Numbered from the stretch's first letter, positions 18,071-27,972 are shown. The stretch is 64,000 nt of DNA from Victivallis sp. Marseille-Q1083 (GCF_903645315.1 NZ_CAHJXL010000001.1:992001-1056000), one strand, 5' to 3'. Notes: generated by a model not told the origin, from the letters alone. Translations and numbers: made by a program.

Positions 18071-18690
18071 TTCTCCTCGCTGCCGAATTTCTTCATAGTC
18101 GCTTCTCCATCAGCGGAAATCCCTTCCTTTCTGATAATCCGGAACAGCGTTAACAGAAATATTTTGGCATCCAGTTGAAAACCGCATTTCTCGACATATT
18201 CCAAATCAAATTCGAATTTTTGGCTCCATGACAGGGCATTGCGCCCGTTAACCTGTGCCCAGCCGGAAATTCCCGGACGCACGTCATGACGCCGGTGTTG
18301 CCTATCGTTGTACAACGGTAAATAATCCGTCAGCAGCGGACGCGGTCCGATCAACGACATATCTCCTTTCAGGACATTGAACATCTGAGGCAGTTCATCC
18401 AGGCTGGTATGACGCAGCCAGTTGCCCAGAGGCGTTAACCGCTCCCGGTCGGACAGCAGCCGCCCGGTCTGGTCCCGTTGATCTGACATGGTACGAAACT
18501 TATATAAGAGAAATATTTTTTCATTTTTCCCCGGCCTGGGCTGACAGAACAAAACCGGGCGTCCCATCTTTCCGTAAATGACGACTGCAATGATCAGCCA
18601 TAGGGGAAATGTGAGTAACAGAAGCAACAAAGCAACAGTAAAATCAAAAAAACGTTTGACGCCGAAATAAAAATATTTTGTCTTCCTCAC
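18067..18690 (-). CDS. PglC-like initiating phosphoglycosyl transferase
   Basis: The 207-residue protein is a minimal monotopic phosphoglycosyl transferase: one N-terminal reentrant membrane helix (about 13-36), the LLYKFRTM segment, TSLDELPQMFNVLKGDMSLI with the catalytic Asp-Glu pair of the next segment, GPRPLL, and RPGISGWAQVNGRN. It lacks the extra N-terminal helices of WcaJ-type enzymes and so matches the short PglC class, which moves phospho-diNAcBac to undecaprenyl phosphate to start glycan assembly. Overlaps of 4 bases with both neighbours indicate translational coupling. Confidence 0.92.
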   Translation of the reverse strand: MRKTKYFYFGVKRFFDFTVALLLLLLTFPLWLIIAVVIYGKMGRPVLFCQPRPGKNEKIFLLYKFRTMSDQRDQTGRLLSDRERLTPLGNWLRHTSLDELPQMFNVLKGDMSLIGPRPLLTDYLPLYNDRQHRRHDVRPGISGWAQVNGRNALSWSQKFEFDLEYVEKCGFQLDAKIFLLTLFRIIRKEGISADGEATMKKFGSEEK

Positions 18691-20009
18691 TTTGATAACT
18701 CCCGATCGTCGCCGGTTATTCCACCGGACAAAGAAAGCTGTCCCGGCAAGGTGGCAGCCGGCTGTAATGCGATGCCATCCCAGAAAACTTCCCCCTGATG
18801 CAATGCCAAAACAATTCTAAACTGTTGACCGGTAGGAACCGATATCGGAATGGTACACTTTATAATGCCGAAAGTTCTCAATGGCAGAGAGCAAAGATTG
18901 CGATAACTTAGAAAACGCTTTTTGCTGTCGTAAAACGTAAGGAAAATTTCCGGATAAGACCCTGGCAATCCTCGAATGAGCAGATGCAACCGATAATCGC
19001 CGGCCGGAATAAAATCTTTGGTATAAATGGAAATTAAATTACGGCTGGCCATGCGTAGGGAATAATGTCCTGAGATGGCGTCGGAGCTGAGCTCAATTTC
19101 AGCCTTACAGTCAGGAGCAAAACCAAACGTGGAGCGAATACTCCAATGCTCCGGAAATTTCAAATTCGGCTGGAGAAAAAATTCCAGCCCGGCACCCCAT
19201 TGATCGGCGGTTGGCAAACTGGACTGAGGCATTGGGTTTTCTTTTTCGAAATTACCGTTCAATGGCAGAGTTGAATTGCATTGTCCTGCCGAACCGTTAA
19301 AAAATTTTCCATTGAGAACGGTAAACTCTCCGCCGGGCATTTCCGGAGAATAGCGGTAGACGCTGAGTTTCTTGCGCTGACTCCGATTGCGGAAAAAAGA
19401 CCCGACGAACTGCCATTGTTCCGGAGGAATTCCCAGCTCTTCAGCCAGGGTGGGAGAACGATCGCTGTTTTCGTTGACGACGACATAAACATGCCGATAA
19501 GCATTGCTTTGCTCCAGGATAAAATCCCGACACTGTTCCAAAGTCGCCTCCGGAAGTGCGACTGCTCCAATCTCGGCATAATACTCGATACGCCGGGCAT
19601 CTTTGGCGTCTCCGAGAAGAATGGCTGCCCCGGCATGCTGTAGAGAATCCGCTCGAATACACTCGCCGATACGGGGAATACAATCGTCATAAGGGTTGAA
19701 ATGAAAATCTTTTCCCAGGCAGATTATGGCCAGTATGAGCAGGAGGAACCGGGAAAAAGAACGCTCGAAAATATTGAAATAAAGCAAATATACCGTAAAG
19801 ATGATTGCGGGAAAAAGCAAAATTGCAGTATAGCGGGATGAGGAAGAGGAACCGAGATATAATCGCCAGAGAATCAAAAAAAAGACGCCACCTGCAACCA
19901 CCCAGAAGAAAGCGTTCCGCTTTTTCCATTGGCTAAAGCAGAGCAGAATCATTCCAGCCACTGCCGTAACCATCAGCGGTTCGAAAAGAATTCCGCTAAA
20001 CGCCTGCAT
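18687..20009 (-). CDS. Membrane protein with C-terminal beta domain (second part of a GT39-like pair)
   Basis: The 440-residue protein has four to five N-terminal membrane helices (about 12-105) and a large extracytoplasmic domain ending in a beta-rich region resembling carbohydrate-binding modules (about 290-425). The membrane part looks like the C-terminal half of an ArnT/PMT-type glycosyltransferase whose N-terminal half is the upstream gene. The ATG is preceded by GGAGG, and the upstream stop overlaps it (TGATG), so two coupled polypeptides are expected. Exact activity unknown. Confidence 0.65.
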   Translation of the reverse strand: MQAFSGILFEPLMVTAVAGMILLCFSQWKKRNAFFWVVAGGVFFLILWRLYLGSSSSSRYTAILLFPAIIFTVYLLYFNIFERSFSRFLLLILAIICLGKDFHFNPYDDCIPRIGECIRADSLQHAGAAILLGDAKDARRIEYYAEIGAVALPEATLEQCRDFILEQSNAYRHVYVVVNENSDRSPTLAEELGIPPEQWQFVGSFFRNRSQRKKLSVYRYSPEMPGGEFTVLNGKFFNGSAGQCNSTLPLNGNFEKENPMPQSSLPTADQWGAGLEFFLQPNLKFPEHWSIRSTFGFAPDCKAEIELSSDAISGHYSLRMASRNLISIYTKDFIPAGDYRLHLLIRGLPGSYPEIFLTFYDSKKRFLSYRNLCSLPLRTFGIIKCTIPISVPTGQQFRIVLALHQGEVFWDGIALQPAATLPGQLSLSGGITGDDRELSK

Positions 20010-20827
20010 CAGAACGCTCCTCCGAACAGAAGAGAAAACAGTAAATCAACGCGGTTACGATAAAAAGCAACAACTTCCAACGGAAGTTGCATCAAAAGCG
20101 CCAACCAAAGGAAACAGCCAATCGTAGAAAACAAACAAATTATCAAAGCCTGTACCGCCTGCCATAGAGTTTGTTTTTGATAACAGAGATTGATCAAAAT
20201 ACCGAATATTGCCAGGGGAAGAAATTCCAGAGCTTCGTAACGTGTCCAGACAGCCAGAGCAATACAGAGACCAACAGGCACGAAATAGATATTTTTTCTT
20301 TGCTTTAGCGCAAGAAGCATAAACCAGATGACCAAACCGGAAAATAATAAATAAAGGCTTTCGCGCTGAATTTCGGTGGATAGTTCAACGGCTCCGGGAG
20401 CGACTGCGATAAGCAAAGCGCCTGCCAATCCCATTTCCTCTGTCGACGGGAAAACCCTGATGATGCGATAAATTACTGCCGGCAGTAGAGTTCCGGCTGA
20501 AATACTGATGATAATTCCGGCGGTTTCTGCCGCGAATCCCACGTGCATCAAAACCCGAATGAGATAAAGAAAAAAAGGAGGAATAAAAATATTTTGTCGG
20601 ATTAGAAGTCGTAACCCCGCCGGACCTTTGTCATACCAGATTTCAGCCATGTTCAAATAAAGGATGCCGTCTCTGGAAACCGTGGATTCCATATACCAGC
20701 AGAAGATTCGTATCGCCAAGCTAAAAAGACAAATCGCCACCAAGCCCCACGGCATTGCCGACAGAGGAAATATTTTGTCCAAGCCGGGGATGGTGAACGA
20801 AAAACAGGAGCGGTTCGAATAATTCAT
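20009..20827 (-). CDS. GT39/ArnT-like membrane glycosyltransferase, N-terminal part
   Basis: The 272-residue integral membrane protein has about seven helices. Right after the first helix it carries the SRDGILYLNMAEIW loop, which matches the Asp-containing first periplasmic loop that is catalytic in polyprenyl-phosphate-dependent transferases such as ArnT and PMT. It ends at a membrane helix and is directly coupled to the next gene. Together the two would approach normal family length. It may add a lipid-linked sugar to the glycan or to a protein in the periplasm. Confidence 0.65.
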   Translation of the reverse strand: MNYSNRSCFSFTIPGLDKIFPLSAMPWGLVAICLFSLAIRIFCWYMESTVSRDGILYLNMAEIWYDKGPAGLRLLIRQNIFIPPFFLYLIRVLMHVGFAAETAGIIISISAGTLLPAVIYRIIRVFPSTEEMGLAGALLIAVAPGAVELSTEIQRESLYLLFSGLVIWFMLLALKQRKNIYFVPVGLCIALAVWTRYEALEFLPLAIFGILINLCYQKQTLWQAVQALIICLFSTIGCFLWLALLMQLPLEVVAFYRNRVDLLFSLLFGGAF

Positions 20828-20923
20828 AGAAAAAATGCTTGTAAATGTGCGTTGATTTCAATTATCTCCGAAAACAACGGAATGACTGCCACCAACCGAA
20901 TCGGCTTTACCAATCGTTGTTCT

Positions 20924-22069
20924 TCATTTTTCCGATTGCAGAATTTGGGAATAAATAACTTCGATAAGGCCGGCTGTTCGGTCCAAATCAAGCAGCTCTC
21001 TAACTTCTCGTTGCCCTTGAAGGGCCATTTGCGTAGCTTGTTCTGGGTCAATCAACATTCTTTCAATCGCCTGAGCAAGCCGCCGAGGCGATTTGGCCGG
21101 AACGGTATATCCAGTCTTGCCGTCAATGACAATATCCGGAAAGCCGCCGACATCGGTGGAAACGGTCGGAACTGCCGCCGCTAGACTTTCAGCAGCTCCT
21201 CCCAGATTTTCACTGTGTGAAGGGTGGACCGCGACATCGAATTCCCGGTAAATCTGCAGCACGTCCTTCCGGAATCCGGTAAACAATATCTTATCGCCAC
21301 ATCGGCGGCGGGCATAAGCCTGTACCTGTTCCATATAACGTTGGCTGGTGCCGAAAGGCCCGCCGACAATGACTCCAGTTATGTCGGGATAATCATGCAG
21401 GAGCAGACGCATGGCATCAATGAAATCTTCATGACCTTTCAACCCGTACCTCTGTCCCAGATAACGCTTGGGTTTATAGAAATAACAAACCATTGCGACC
21501 AGCCGACTATCCGGAGAAAGCCCGAATTCCGAACGTAATTGTCCGGTTGTTTCGAATGTTTTCGCATAACTTTCACTTCCATAATAAGCTAAAAAAAGAC
21601 GTTTCGAGCTGATGCCAGCCTGGAGATATTTCTGAAAACTCAACCGGCAGGCAGGAGCCCAATAATCTGCTGCAGTAGCGGACAAAACATCCAGTTTACG
21701 GAAAATACAACTTTCCAGATGCAGCGGTCCCGGAACCTGAAACAATCGCGGGATAGAAGAATTTCTCAACGCCAGACGCATCATTAAAATATTGGTCACA
21801 AAATGGCAATGAATAAGGTCCGGCTGTTCCGTTTCGACCATTTGTCGGATTGTCCTGATTCGACGGGATAAAAGCCATGGTTTGGAAACCGGTAACGAAC
21901 AGTCTGCCCGGATAACTTTGATCCGGGCAGATCGATAGAGGTCGGCATAATCCCCGGACTCCTCCGGAATGACAACCGTCAAATCAAGCCCATGTCGAAA
22001 CAGCCATAGAGCTTGTTCATAAGCCCATTTGGCGCCTCGATTGGTTTTTATCACATATAATATTTTCAT
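20924..22069 (-). CDS. Glycosyltransferase family 4 (WaaG/PimB-like)
   Basis: The 381-residue GT-B protein starts with MKILYVIKTNRGAKW and has the C-terminal Glycos_transf_1 region: GLKGHEDFIDAM, ILFTGFRKDVLQIY and the donor-binding EX7E region around HPSHSENLGGAAESLAAAVP, followed by DVGGFPDIV. It should add a sugar from a nucleotide donor on the cytoplasmic face. The ATG at 22069 is preferred, because the TTG upstream lies inside the aminotransferase gene. Confidence 0.9.
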   Translation of the reverse strand: MKILYVIKTNRGAKWAYEQALWLFRHGLDLTVVIPEESGDYADLYRSARIKVIRADCSLPVSKPWLLSRRIRTIRQMVETEQPDLIHCHFVTNILMMRLALRNSSIPRLFQVPGPLHLESCIFRKLDVLSATAADYWAPACRLSFQKYLQAGISSKRLFLAYYGSESYAKTFETTGQLRSEFGLSPDSRLVAMVCYFYKPKRYLGQRYGLKGHEDFIDAMRLLLHDYPDITGVIVGGPFGTSQRYMEQVQAYARRRCGDKILFTGFRKDVLQIYREFDVAVHPSHSENLGGAAESLAAAVPTVSTDVGGFPDIVIDGKTGYTVPAKSPRRLAQAIERMLIDPEQATQMALQGQREVRELLDLDRTAGLIEVIYSQILQSEK

Positions 22070-22097
22070 CGTTTTTTCTACAAGGCCAGCAATTGTT

Positions 22098-23240
22098 TTA
22101 GTGCCATAATTTTTTGATAATTGACACAATTTTCTGCAATTCCTCCAAAGTCAGCTTGGTGTCCGAAGGCAGACAGACGCCGTTTTCGAAAATGCGTTGC
22201 GCAATACCGGCGTGATCAATATAGTCACAGTCCCGGAAAAAAGGCTGCAGATGCATGGGTTTCCAAATCGGACGGGATTCGATATTTTCCGCTTCAAGCG
22301 CCAACATGACATCAAGCGGCCTGACCCTGGATCCCGAAAGCGTGATACAGGAAAGCCAGCAATTGGAATAACTCCAATCATTGGCGGGCATCATTTTAAT
22401 TTCCGCAACAGTGGAGAATGCTTGCGTATAAAATTCAAATATCTGCCGCTTTTTAGTTACACGCTGATCCAGCACCTTGAGTTGACCACGACCGATTCCG
22501 GCCAGAACGTTGCTCATTCGGTAATTGTATCCCAGTTCCGAATGCTGATAATGGCGCGCGGAATCCCGACTTTGCGTTGCCCAGAAACGAACTTTTGCAA
22601 TTCGTTCGGCAGCCACCGCGGAATCTTTCTGATTGGCAACCAGCATTCCTCCTCCGGAGGTAGTAATTATTTTGTTGCCGTTGAAGCTGAAAACACCATA
22701 ATCGCCAAAAGTTCCGGAGTATCGGCCCTTGTAAAGCGTACCAAGGCTTTCAGCCGCATCTTCGATCAAGCAAACTCCATGCTTCCTGCACAACTCCATA
22801 ATCCGGTCCAAATCTGCAGCCAGACCATAAAGGTGTACGACGATGACAGCTTTGACGTTTGGATATTTTGCAAACGCTTTTTCCAAGGCATCCGGCGACA
22901 TATTCCAAGTATCCGGTTCACTGTCAATGAAAACCGGTATGGCATTCTGGTAAATGATGGGATTGGCCGAAGCTGAAAAAGTCAAAGATTGACAAAAAAC
23001 GATATCACCTTGGCCGACGCCGGCAGCTTTCAAGGCCATATGAATGGCCGCCGTGCCGCAACTCAGCGCCGCTGCATGGCTGGAACCGACTTTGTCTGCC
23101 AGTTCCTGTTCGAAACGGTCAACATTTTCTCCCAGCGGTGCAATCCAATTACTGTCAAACGCTGCTTGGATATACTGTTTTTCGAATCCTTCATCACTCA
23201 TATGCGGGGAGGCCAGGTAAATACGCGGCAAAGTTTTCAT
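22098..23240 (-). CDS. DegT/DnrJ aminotransferase (PglE-like)
   Basis: The 380-residue PLP enzyme has the sugar-aminotransferase signatures ALSCGTAAIHMALKAAG, EDAAESLGTLYKGR and SFNGNKIITTSGGG, where Lys is the predicted Schiff-base residue. The N-terminal IYLASPHMSDEGFEKQYI is typical of PglE-type enzymes that aminate the 4-keto sugar made by PglF. It directly follows the PglF-type gene in the operon, which strongly supports a UDP-4-amino-4,6-dideoxy-GlcNAc product. Confidence 0.92.
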   Translation of the reverse strand: MKTLPRIYLASPHMSDEGFEKQYIQAAFDSNWIAPLGENVDRFEQELADKVGSSHAAALSCGTAAIHMALKAAGVGQGDIVFCQSLTFSASANPIIYQNAIPVFIDSEPDTWNMSPDALEKAFAKYPNVKAVIVVHLYGLAADLDRIMELCRKHGVCLIEDAAESLGTLYKGRYSGTFGDYGVFSFNGNKIITTSGGGMLVANQKDSAVAAERIAKVRFWATQSRDSARHYQHSELGYNYRMSNVLAGIGRGQLKVLDQRVTKKRQIFEFYTQAFSTVAEIKMMPANDWSYSNCWLSCITLSGSRVRPLDVMLALEAENIESRPIWKPMHLQPFFRDCDYIDHAGIAQRIFENGVCLPSDTKLTLEELQKIVSIIKKLWH

Positions 23241-23275
23241 CTTTTTCCTTTAGACTAAACATTGTTTTATTGAAA

Positions 23276-25192
23276 TTAGTTAATGGGATGATAAGTCGAT
23301 ACAACTTCTTCCAGATAAATTCGCAAAGCAGCGTCGTCACCATTCTCGATAATCTCATGAAAATGAGGAAGCTGCCGAGCCAGCAAAGCCTCGCGATCAA
23401 AATGAATCGGATTGCTGATGAATATTTTCTGATGCCGAGTATTGGTCATACCCTCTTCCGCCAGTGAGAGCTCCTCAAAGAGTTTTTCACCCGGTCTCAA
23501 ACCGATAAATTCAATATTGATATCTTCATAGGGCGTCAGGCCGGAAAGGCGAATCAAATTTTCTGCCAATGAGAGGATTTTGATTGGCTTACCCATATCG
23601 AGAATAAAAATTTCCCCGCCGCGAGCCATCGCTCCGGCTTGCAGCACCAGGCGGGAAGCCTCCGGAATGGTCATGAAATATCGGGTGATATCCGGATGAG
23701 TTACCGGAAGAGGCCGTCCTTCTCGAATCAACCGTTTGAAAAGAGGAACGACGCTGCCATTGCTGCCCAAGACATTTCCGAAGCGGACGGCGGCAAATTC
23801 AGTCTGGCCGGGTTCGTTCAACGACTGGATGATCATTTCGCACAGACGCTTGCTGGCTCCCATGACATTGGTCGGATTGACTGCTTTGTCAGTAGAAATC
23901 AAAATGAAACGCTTGACTTTGTGCTGCTTGGAAATGCTGGCCAGATGATAGGTCCCGAATACATTGTTCTTGATCGCTTCCTTCGGGGAATGTTCCATCA
24001 ACGGCACATGCTTGTGAGCTCCAGCATGAAAAACGATTTCTGGGTGATATTGGCTGAAAACTTCTTCCAGCCGTTCCGGATCGCGTAGAGAGCCGATGAG
24101 CACCTCCAATTTTAACTCCGGGAAACGGCGACGAAGCTCCAATTCGATGTCATAAGCGTTGTTTTCATAAATATCGAAAATAATCAATAATCTGGGGTTG
24201 AAAGTGGCAATTTGACGGCAGAGTTCGGAACCGATGGAACCACCACCGCCTGAAATCAAAATGGTTTTCCCCGTCAAATACGTTTTTATCTGTTCCAGGT
24301 CCAGTTTATTTTCATCCCGTCCCAGCAAGTCGGTAATTTCGACATTGCGGATCTGATTGACGGTAACTTTTTCTTCGAGGATTTCGCGCAGGCTCGGAAC
24401 TGTCAACAATTTGCATTTCGTCTGGCTGCAAATTTCCAACACTTTCTTGCGCTCTTCATTGCTGGCAGAAGGCATGACGACGACGATGATTTCCACTTTA
24501 TACTTTTCCACAGCGGAAAGAATCATATCACGTCCGCCGGCAACCGGTATGCCATTGAGTTTCATACCGCGCTTTAGCGGATCATCGTCGATGAAAACGA
24601 CCGGTTTGGCATGGAGATTATTATAATGACCGATTTCGGCAAGAAGTTTTCGGCCGGCGTAACCCGCTCCGATCAACATAGTCGGAGGCGACGAGGACTC
24701 TTCTTCATGAGCTTGAGGCAGAAGGGGCAACGAACGACAATAATTCCAATAAACCTTCAACAATCGTGCGATTCGGAGACTGAGCCGCGGTGCCACCAGG
24801 AAAGTAGTGTTAAAAAAGAAAACCAGCGGATAAATCCCCAACGGAATATTTTGAAGCGCAAAAGCCGAAATGCCCATGCCGGTAAAAAATGCACAATAAA
24901 TGAAACTCCAGAATATGACGTAGAAAAATTCCGGCAAGCTGGCATAACTCCAAATTTTACTGTACATCCCGGAAATGGTGAAGAGAAAAATCTGGAAAAG
25001 GATGAAAGCCTGATAGTACTCCGTATAAAAGTGATAGCCATGTTCGAACTCACTAGAACCGGTCTGCAAATTACTGCAAATCCATAAAGCCCCCAAATAA
25101 GATACATTCAAAATGACAATATCTACCGGCAGCCACGCGAAACGCAACAGCATTGCTGTAACATTGAATTGTTTGATGTTTGATTGTGCCAT
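23276..25192 (-). CDS. UDP-GlcNAc 4,6-dehydratase (PglF/WbpM/CapD family)
   Basis: The 638-residue protein has four N-terminal membrane helices (about 15-135), a first Rossmann domain (MLIGAGYAGRKLLAEIG) and a catalytic SDR domain with ISGGGGSIGSELC, HAGAHKHVPLMEHSP and ILISTDKAVNPTNVMGASKR. The Asp-Lys pair and the Met in place of the usual Tyr are characteristic of the long-form inverting/retaining 4,6-dehydratases. It makes the 4-keto-6-deoxy sugar nucleotide that opens the bacillosamine-type branch. Full-length for the family. Confidence 0.94.
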   Translation of the reverse strand: MAQSNIKQFNVTAMLLRFAWLPVDIVILNVSYLGALWICSNLQTGSSEFEHGYHFYTEYYQAFILFQIFLFTISGMYSKIWSYASLPEFFYVIFWSFIYCAFFTGMGISAFALQNIPLGIYPLVFFFNTTFLVAPRLSLRIARLLKVYWNYCRSLPLLPQAHEEESSSPPTMLIGAGYAGRKLLAEIGHYNNLHAKPVVFIDDDPLKRGMKLNGIPVAGGRDMILSAVEKYKVEIIVVVMPSASNEERKKVLEICSQTKCKLLTVPSLREILEEKVTVNQIRNVEITDLLGRDENKLDLEQIKTYLTGKTILISGGGGSIGSELCRQIATFNPRLLIIFDIYENNAYDIELELRRRFPELKLEVLIGSLRDPERLEEVFSQYHPEIVFHAGAHKHVPLMEHSPKEAIKNNVFGTYHLASISKQHKVKRFILISTDKAVNPTNVMGASKRLCEMIIQSLNEPGQTEFAAVRFGNVLGSNGSVVPLFKRLIREGRPLPVTHPDITRYFMTIPEASRLVLQAGAMARGGEIFILDMGKPIKILSLAENLIRLSGLTPYEDINIEFIGLRPGEKLFEELSLAEEGMTNTRHQKIFISNPIHFDREALLARQLPHFHEIIENGDDAALRIYLEEVVSTYHPIN

Positions 25193-25306
25193 ACGACAAT
25201 TCCCTCTTTTCTAATTTGGTAAAAGCTCTGATTCGACAATTTTGAAATTGTTGTCAGATAAAATGAATGGCCGAATAAAACGGCCGCATTTTACTTAAAA
25301 GATTGC

Positions 25307-26491
25307 TTATTCAATTTCAGCAAGTTGCTTTAGTCTCTGAAAAAACTGCCGGCGCCGTTGCTTCAATACCTCTTCCCTGTATTTCATGGCTTCGGCGAAA
25401 TTACGTTGCTGCTGTTGATGGACAAATTCCGGATTGGCCAAAAAAGTACAGATTTTATCGGCAAGAGCATTGGAATCGTTAGGCGGAACCAGAGCGGCCG
25501 GCTCAAGCAGTTCCGGTATACCGCCGACCCGGGTGCCAATGCACGGCAAGCCGGCAGCCATTGCTTCGATGACGGCCCGCGGCAAACCTTCGGTTCTGGA
25601 CGGATGGATGTAAAGATCGGTTTGGAGCAGTTGAGCTCTGACTGTTTCCGGATCGACACTCCCGTGAAAATCGACACAGTCGCTGATTCCCAGCGTTTCG
25701 CTCAATTCCTGCATCAAAGGACGAAATTTTCCATCTCCCAGCCAAACCAGTGTTATTGAAATACCGTGTTGTTTTAAAATTTTCACTGCTTGCAGAGCAA
25801 TATCCGGTCCCTTATACAATTGCGCCAGGGAACCAATGCTCAGAAGACGATAAGTTCGTGACGGCTGAAAATACCGCAGAGAAAAATGCTCCAGATAACT
25901 GGCCGGAATGATAACATTGGAAACTGCAGTCGAGAAACAGCCGGACCGGACCGGATACGTTTTCTGCAATTTCTCCTGGGTCACATAAAGCGCCGCGGCA
26001 CTGTTCCGTACAACTCGCTGAAGTGTGCGAGTACAAATCCGGCGGAACACAGGACGAAAAGGAACGGAAACCCCGCCTTTTGCAAAAACCTCCCAAGGGT
26101 CCCCGACGACTTCCACGCCATAAGGAAGCCCCTGGGCGGTCAACAGCCGAGCCGCAGTAGCCCCCAGAATGCCGGGCACCCGGCAGAGGTAAGCCCTGCC
26201 GGGCAAAAGGTTGCGGCGAATCATTTCCCGCAACTGGGCGCGGACCTCACAATATTGCCGAAGACCGACATAGTACGGCAATTCAATGAAGGAAATTCGT
26301 CCTTGGCCTGAAACGATTCCTGATGCTGCTGGCTCCGGACAATTATCGGCAACCCTCGCCATCACAAAGAGATGCTCGAATACATCCAGATAGCGTTGCC
26401 ATAAGCATTCGGAAAAGCTGACCTCCAAGGGGTAGATCTTTCCCGTCGGCGACTTTTGAAATCTGGCTTCTGTAATAAAAACAAGATCCAT
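25307..26491 (-). CDS. Glycosyltransferase family 4/1
   Basis: The 394-residue GT-B protein has a recognisable C-terminal donor domain: YRLLSIGSLAQLYKGPDIAL, VDFHGSVDPETVRAQL and the EX7E region HPSRTEGLPRAVIEAMAAGL followed by GTRVGGIPELL. The N-terminal acceptor domain is variable, as usual. It lies 8 bases downstream of the polymerase gene. Sugar specificity cannot be deduced. Confidence 0.9.
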   Translation of the reverse strand: MDLVFITEARFQKSPTGKIYPLEVSFSECLWQRYLDVFEHLFVMARVADNCPEPAASGIVSGQGRISFIELPYYVGLRQYCEVRAQLREMIRRNLLPGRAYLCRVPGILGATAARLLTAQGLPYGVEVVGDPWEVFAKGGVSVPFRPVFRRICTRTLQRVVRNSAAALYVTQEKLQKTYPVRSGCFSTAVSNVIIPASYLEHFSLRYFQPSRTYRLLSIGSLAQLYKGPDIALQAVKILKQHGISITLVWLGDGKFRPLMQELSETLGISDCVDFHGSVDPETVRAQLLQTDLYIHPSRTEGLPRAVIEAMAAGLPCIGTRVGGIPELLEPAALVPPNDSNALADKICTFLANPEFVHQQQQRNFAEAMKYREEVLKQRRRQFFQRLKQLAEIE

Positions 26492-26499
26492 TTGACTTT

Positions 26500-27972
26500 T
26501 TACTGCAATTTCGAAGCAGTCTTGGATTTATGGCGATTCAGTATTGTCACACCAGCATAAACCACCAGCAGGTAATAAAATACCGTTCTGACAATGGCAA
26601 TGAACGAATTGCGCACCGTTGCCAAGCCCAATTGGCAGAACAGAATAACCAGCAGAAATTGTAACGGATGATTTTTACTGATCTCCGGAGTAATACTTCG
26701 GAAAATTCTGGCCAGGACAAACCCGTAGAGCAACATAAAGAAAAATCCGAATATTCCAAAATTCAAATAAGCTTCCGCCACGATGGAATAACCGGGGCCA
26801 TAGCCAAGTTGCAATTCTCGCTGCAGCCAATCGCCCAGCGTGGCGTATTCCTTGCCCGGATGAATATCCCAGAATCCCAAATTAGGAATGATCGTTGTCA
26901 AGGAATAAAAAAAGGTACTGCCATAACGATGGGATCTGACCTGGGGTACAAGCTGCATCGTGGCGGCAAGCGGCATCATGGAACTCCCCATTTCACTGAA
27001 GGTCTCTGTAATTGGAGACGTGAAACGTTGAACCTCCCCTGTGTTGGAAAAATAATCACTGAAAGTCCTGTGGGAATTGCTTCTTACTTCGGAGATGACC
27101 GATAACAATCCCAGAAAAAGATAAGCGCTTAGACCAACGAACAAAAGCTCCTTCCATTTCAATGGACGAATCAGGTTGTGTTGAACCAGCAGCACAACAC
27201 TTGCCAGGATGACGGCCTGCGTTCGACCACCGATAAACAGCGTAAAAATGATGTCAAGCAACAGAATACCCAGAAAAAAGAATTTTGCCCGTCGGGATGT
27301 ATGGTATGCCACCAAAAGACATAAAATGGAAGGAATGAAATAACTGCTCAAAATGTAGTTGATATTCGCCAGCCCGATATGGACCTCCTGTTCATAAATA
27401 GCACCATAACCATAACTTTTTACCACGCCATATTCCGTGAAACTTTTGACGAAAAAAGGCAGGAACGATATGGCAAACAACCCCCAGCCGACCAGTTTTA
27501 TTCCGTACAATTGGTGGAAGTGAGAGATTGGCGGTCGTTCCAAAGCAGAGTCGCCAGGATGCTCCGAGTTCAGTGAAACTTGAGAAGCCGGTTTCAAGGC
27601 ACATATGGCACCAATGTGCATAAAATTCAGAAACAGTAGCGTCAACAACTGACTGTTGAAAATATCCTGAAATGAAAAAGGCAAAACATAAGAATTCAAC
27701 AAATCCCTCTGGGGAGAAACCAGATCAAATGGATAGAGCAATGACTGGCCGAAAGTAAATAAGTAAGCGGCAACGACAAACAGGCAATAAGGATTGATCA
27801 TGTTGCCCTGCAGCCGCTTCCAACTCCAACAGGTAAAAGCCAGTTGCAATAAACCGATGCTGCCCATTGTTTTTAAAGCAGGCATACCGGGCCGCTGGCA
27901 AAACAACCAGCCTAATGAGATAACGATCAGGAAAATGAATGCAACAAAGAAGTGAAAGGAACGTTTATTCAT
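26500..27972 (-). CDS. wzy: O-antigen polysaccharide polymerase (Wzy-like)
   Basis: The 490-residue protein has about 11-12 membrane helices spread over its length and a large loop in the C-terminal third (about 300-395, with SPITETFSEMGSSMMPLAATMQ and STFFYSLTTIIPNLGFWDIHPGKEY). That arrangement and the loop sequence fit the O-ag_pol_Wzy family rather than Wzy/WaaL of enterobacteria. It would join lipid-linked repeat units in the periplasm. Its start overlaps the stop of the upstream glycosyltransferase by 8 bases. Confidence 0.85.
   Translation of the reverse strand: MNKRSFHFFVAFIFLIVISLGWLFCQRPGMPALKTMGSIGLLQLAFTCWSWKRLQGNMINPYCLFVVAAYLFTFGQSLLYPFDLVSPQRDLLNSYVLPFSFQDIFNSQLLTLLFLNFMHIGAICALKPASQVSLNSEHPGDSALERPPISHFHQLYGIKLVGWGLFAISFLPFFVKSFTEYGVVKSYGYGAIYEQEVHIGLANINYILSSYFIPSILCLLVAYHTSRRAKFFFLGILLLDIIFTLFIGGRTQAVILASVVLLVQHNLIRPLKWKELLFVGLSAYLFLGLLSVISEVRSNSHRTFSDYFSNTGEVQRFTSPITETFSEMGSSMMPLAATMQLVPQVRSHRYGSTFFYSLTTIIPNLGFWDIHPGKEYATLGDWLQRELQLGYGPGYSIVAEAYLNFGIFGFFFMLLYGFVLARIFRSITPEISKNHPLQFLLVILFCQLGLATVRNSFIAIVRTVFYYLLVVYAGVTILNRHKSKTASKLQ

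Noticed and set aside
18687-20827. A sequencing frameshift joining the two GT39-like frames
   Set aside because: The junction has a proper GGAGG and a TGATG stop/start overlap, so two coupled genes are more likely than a broken one.
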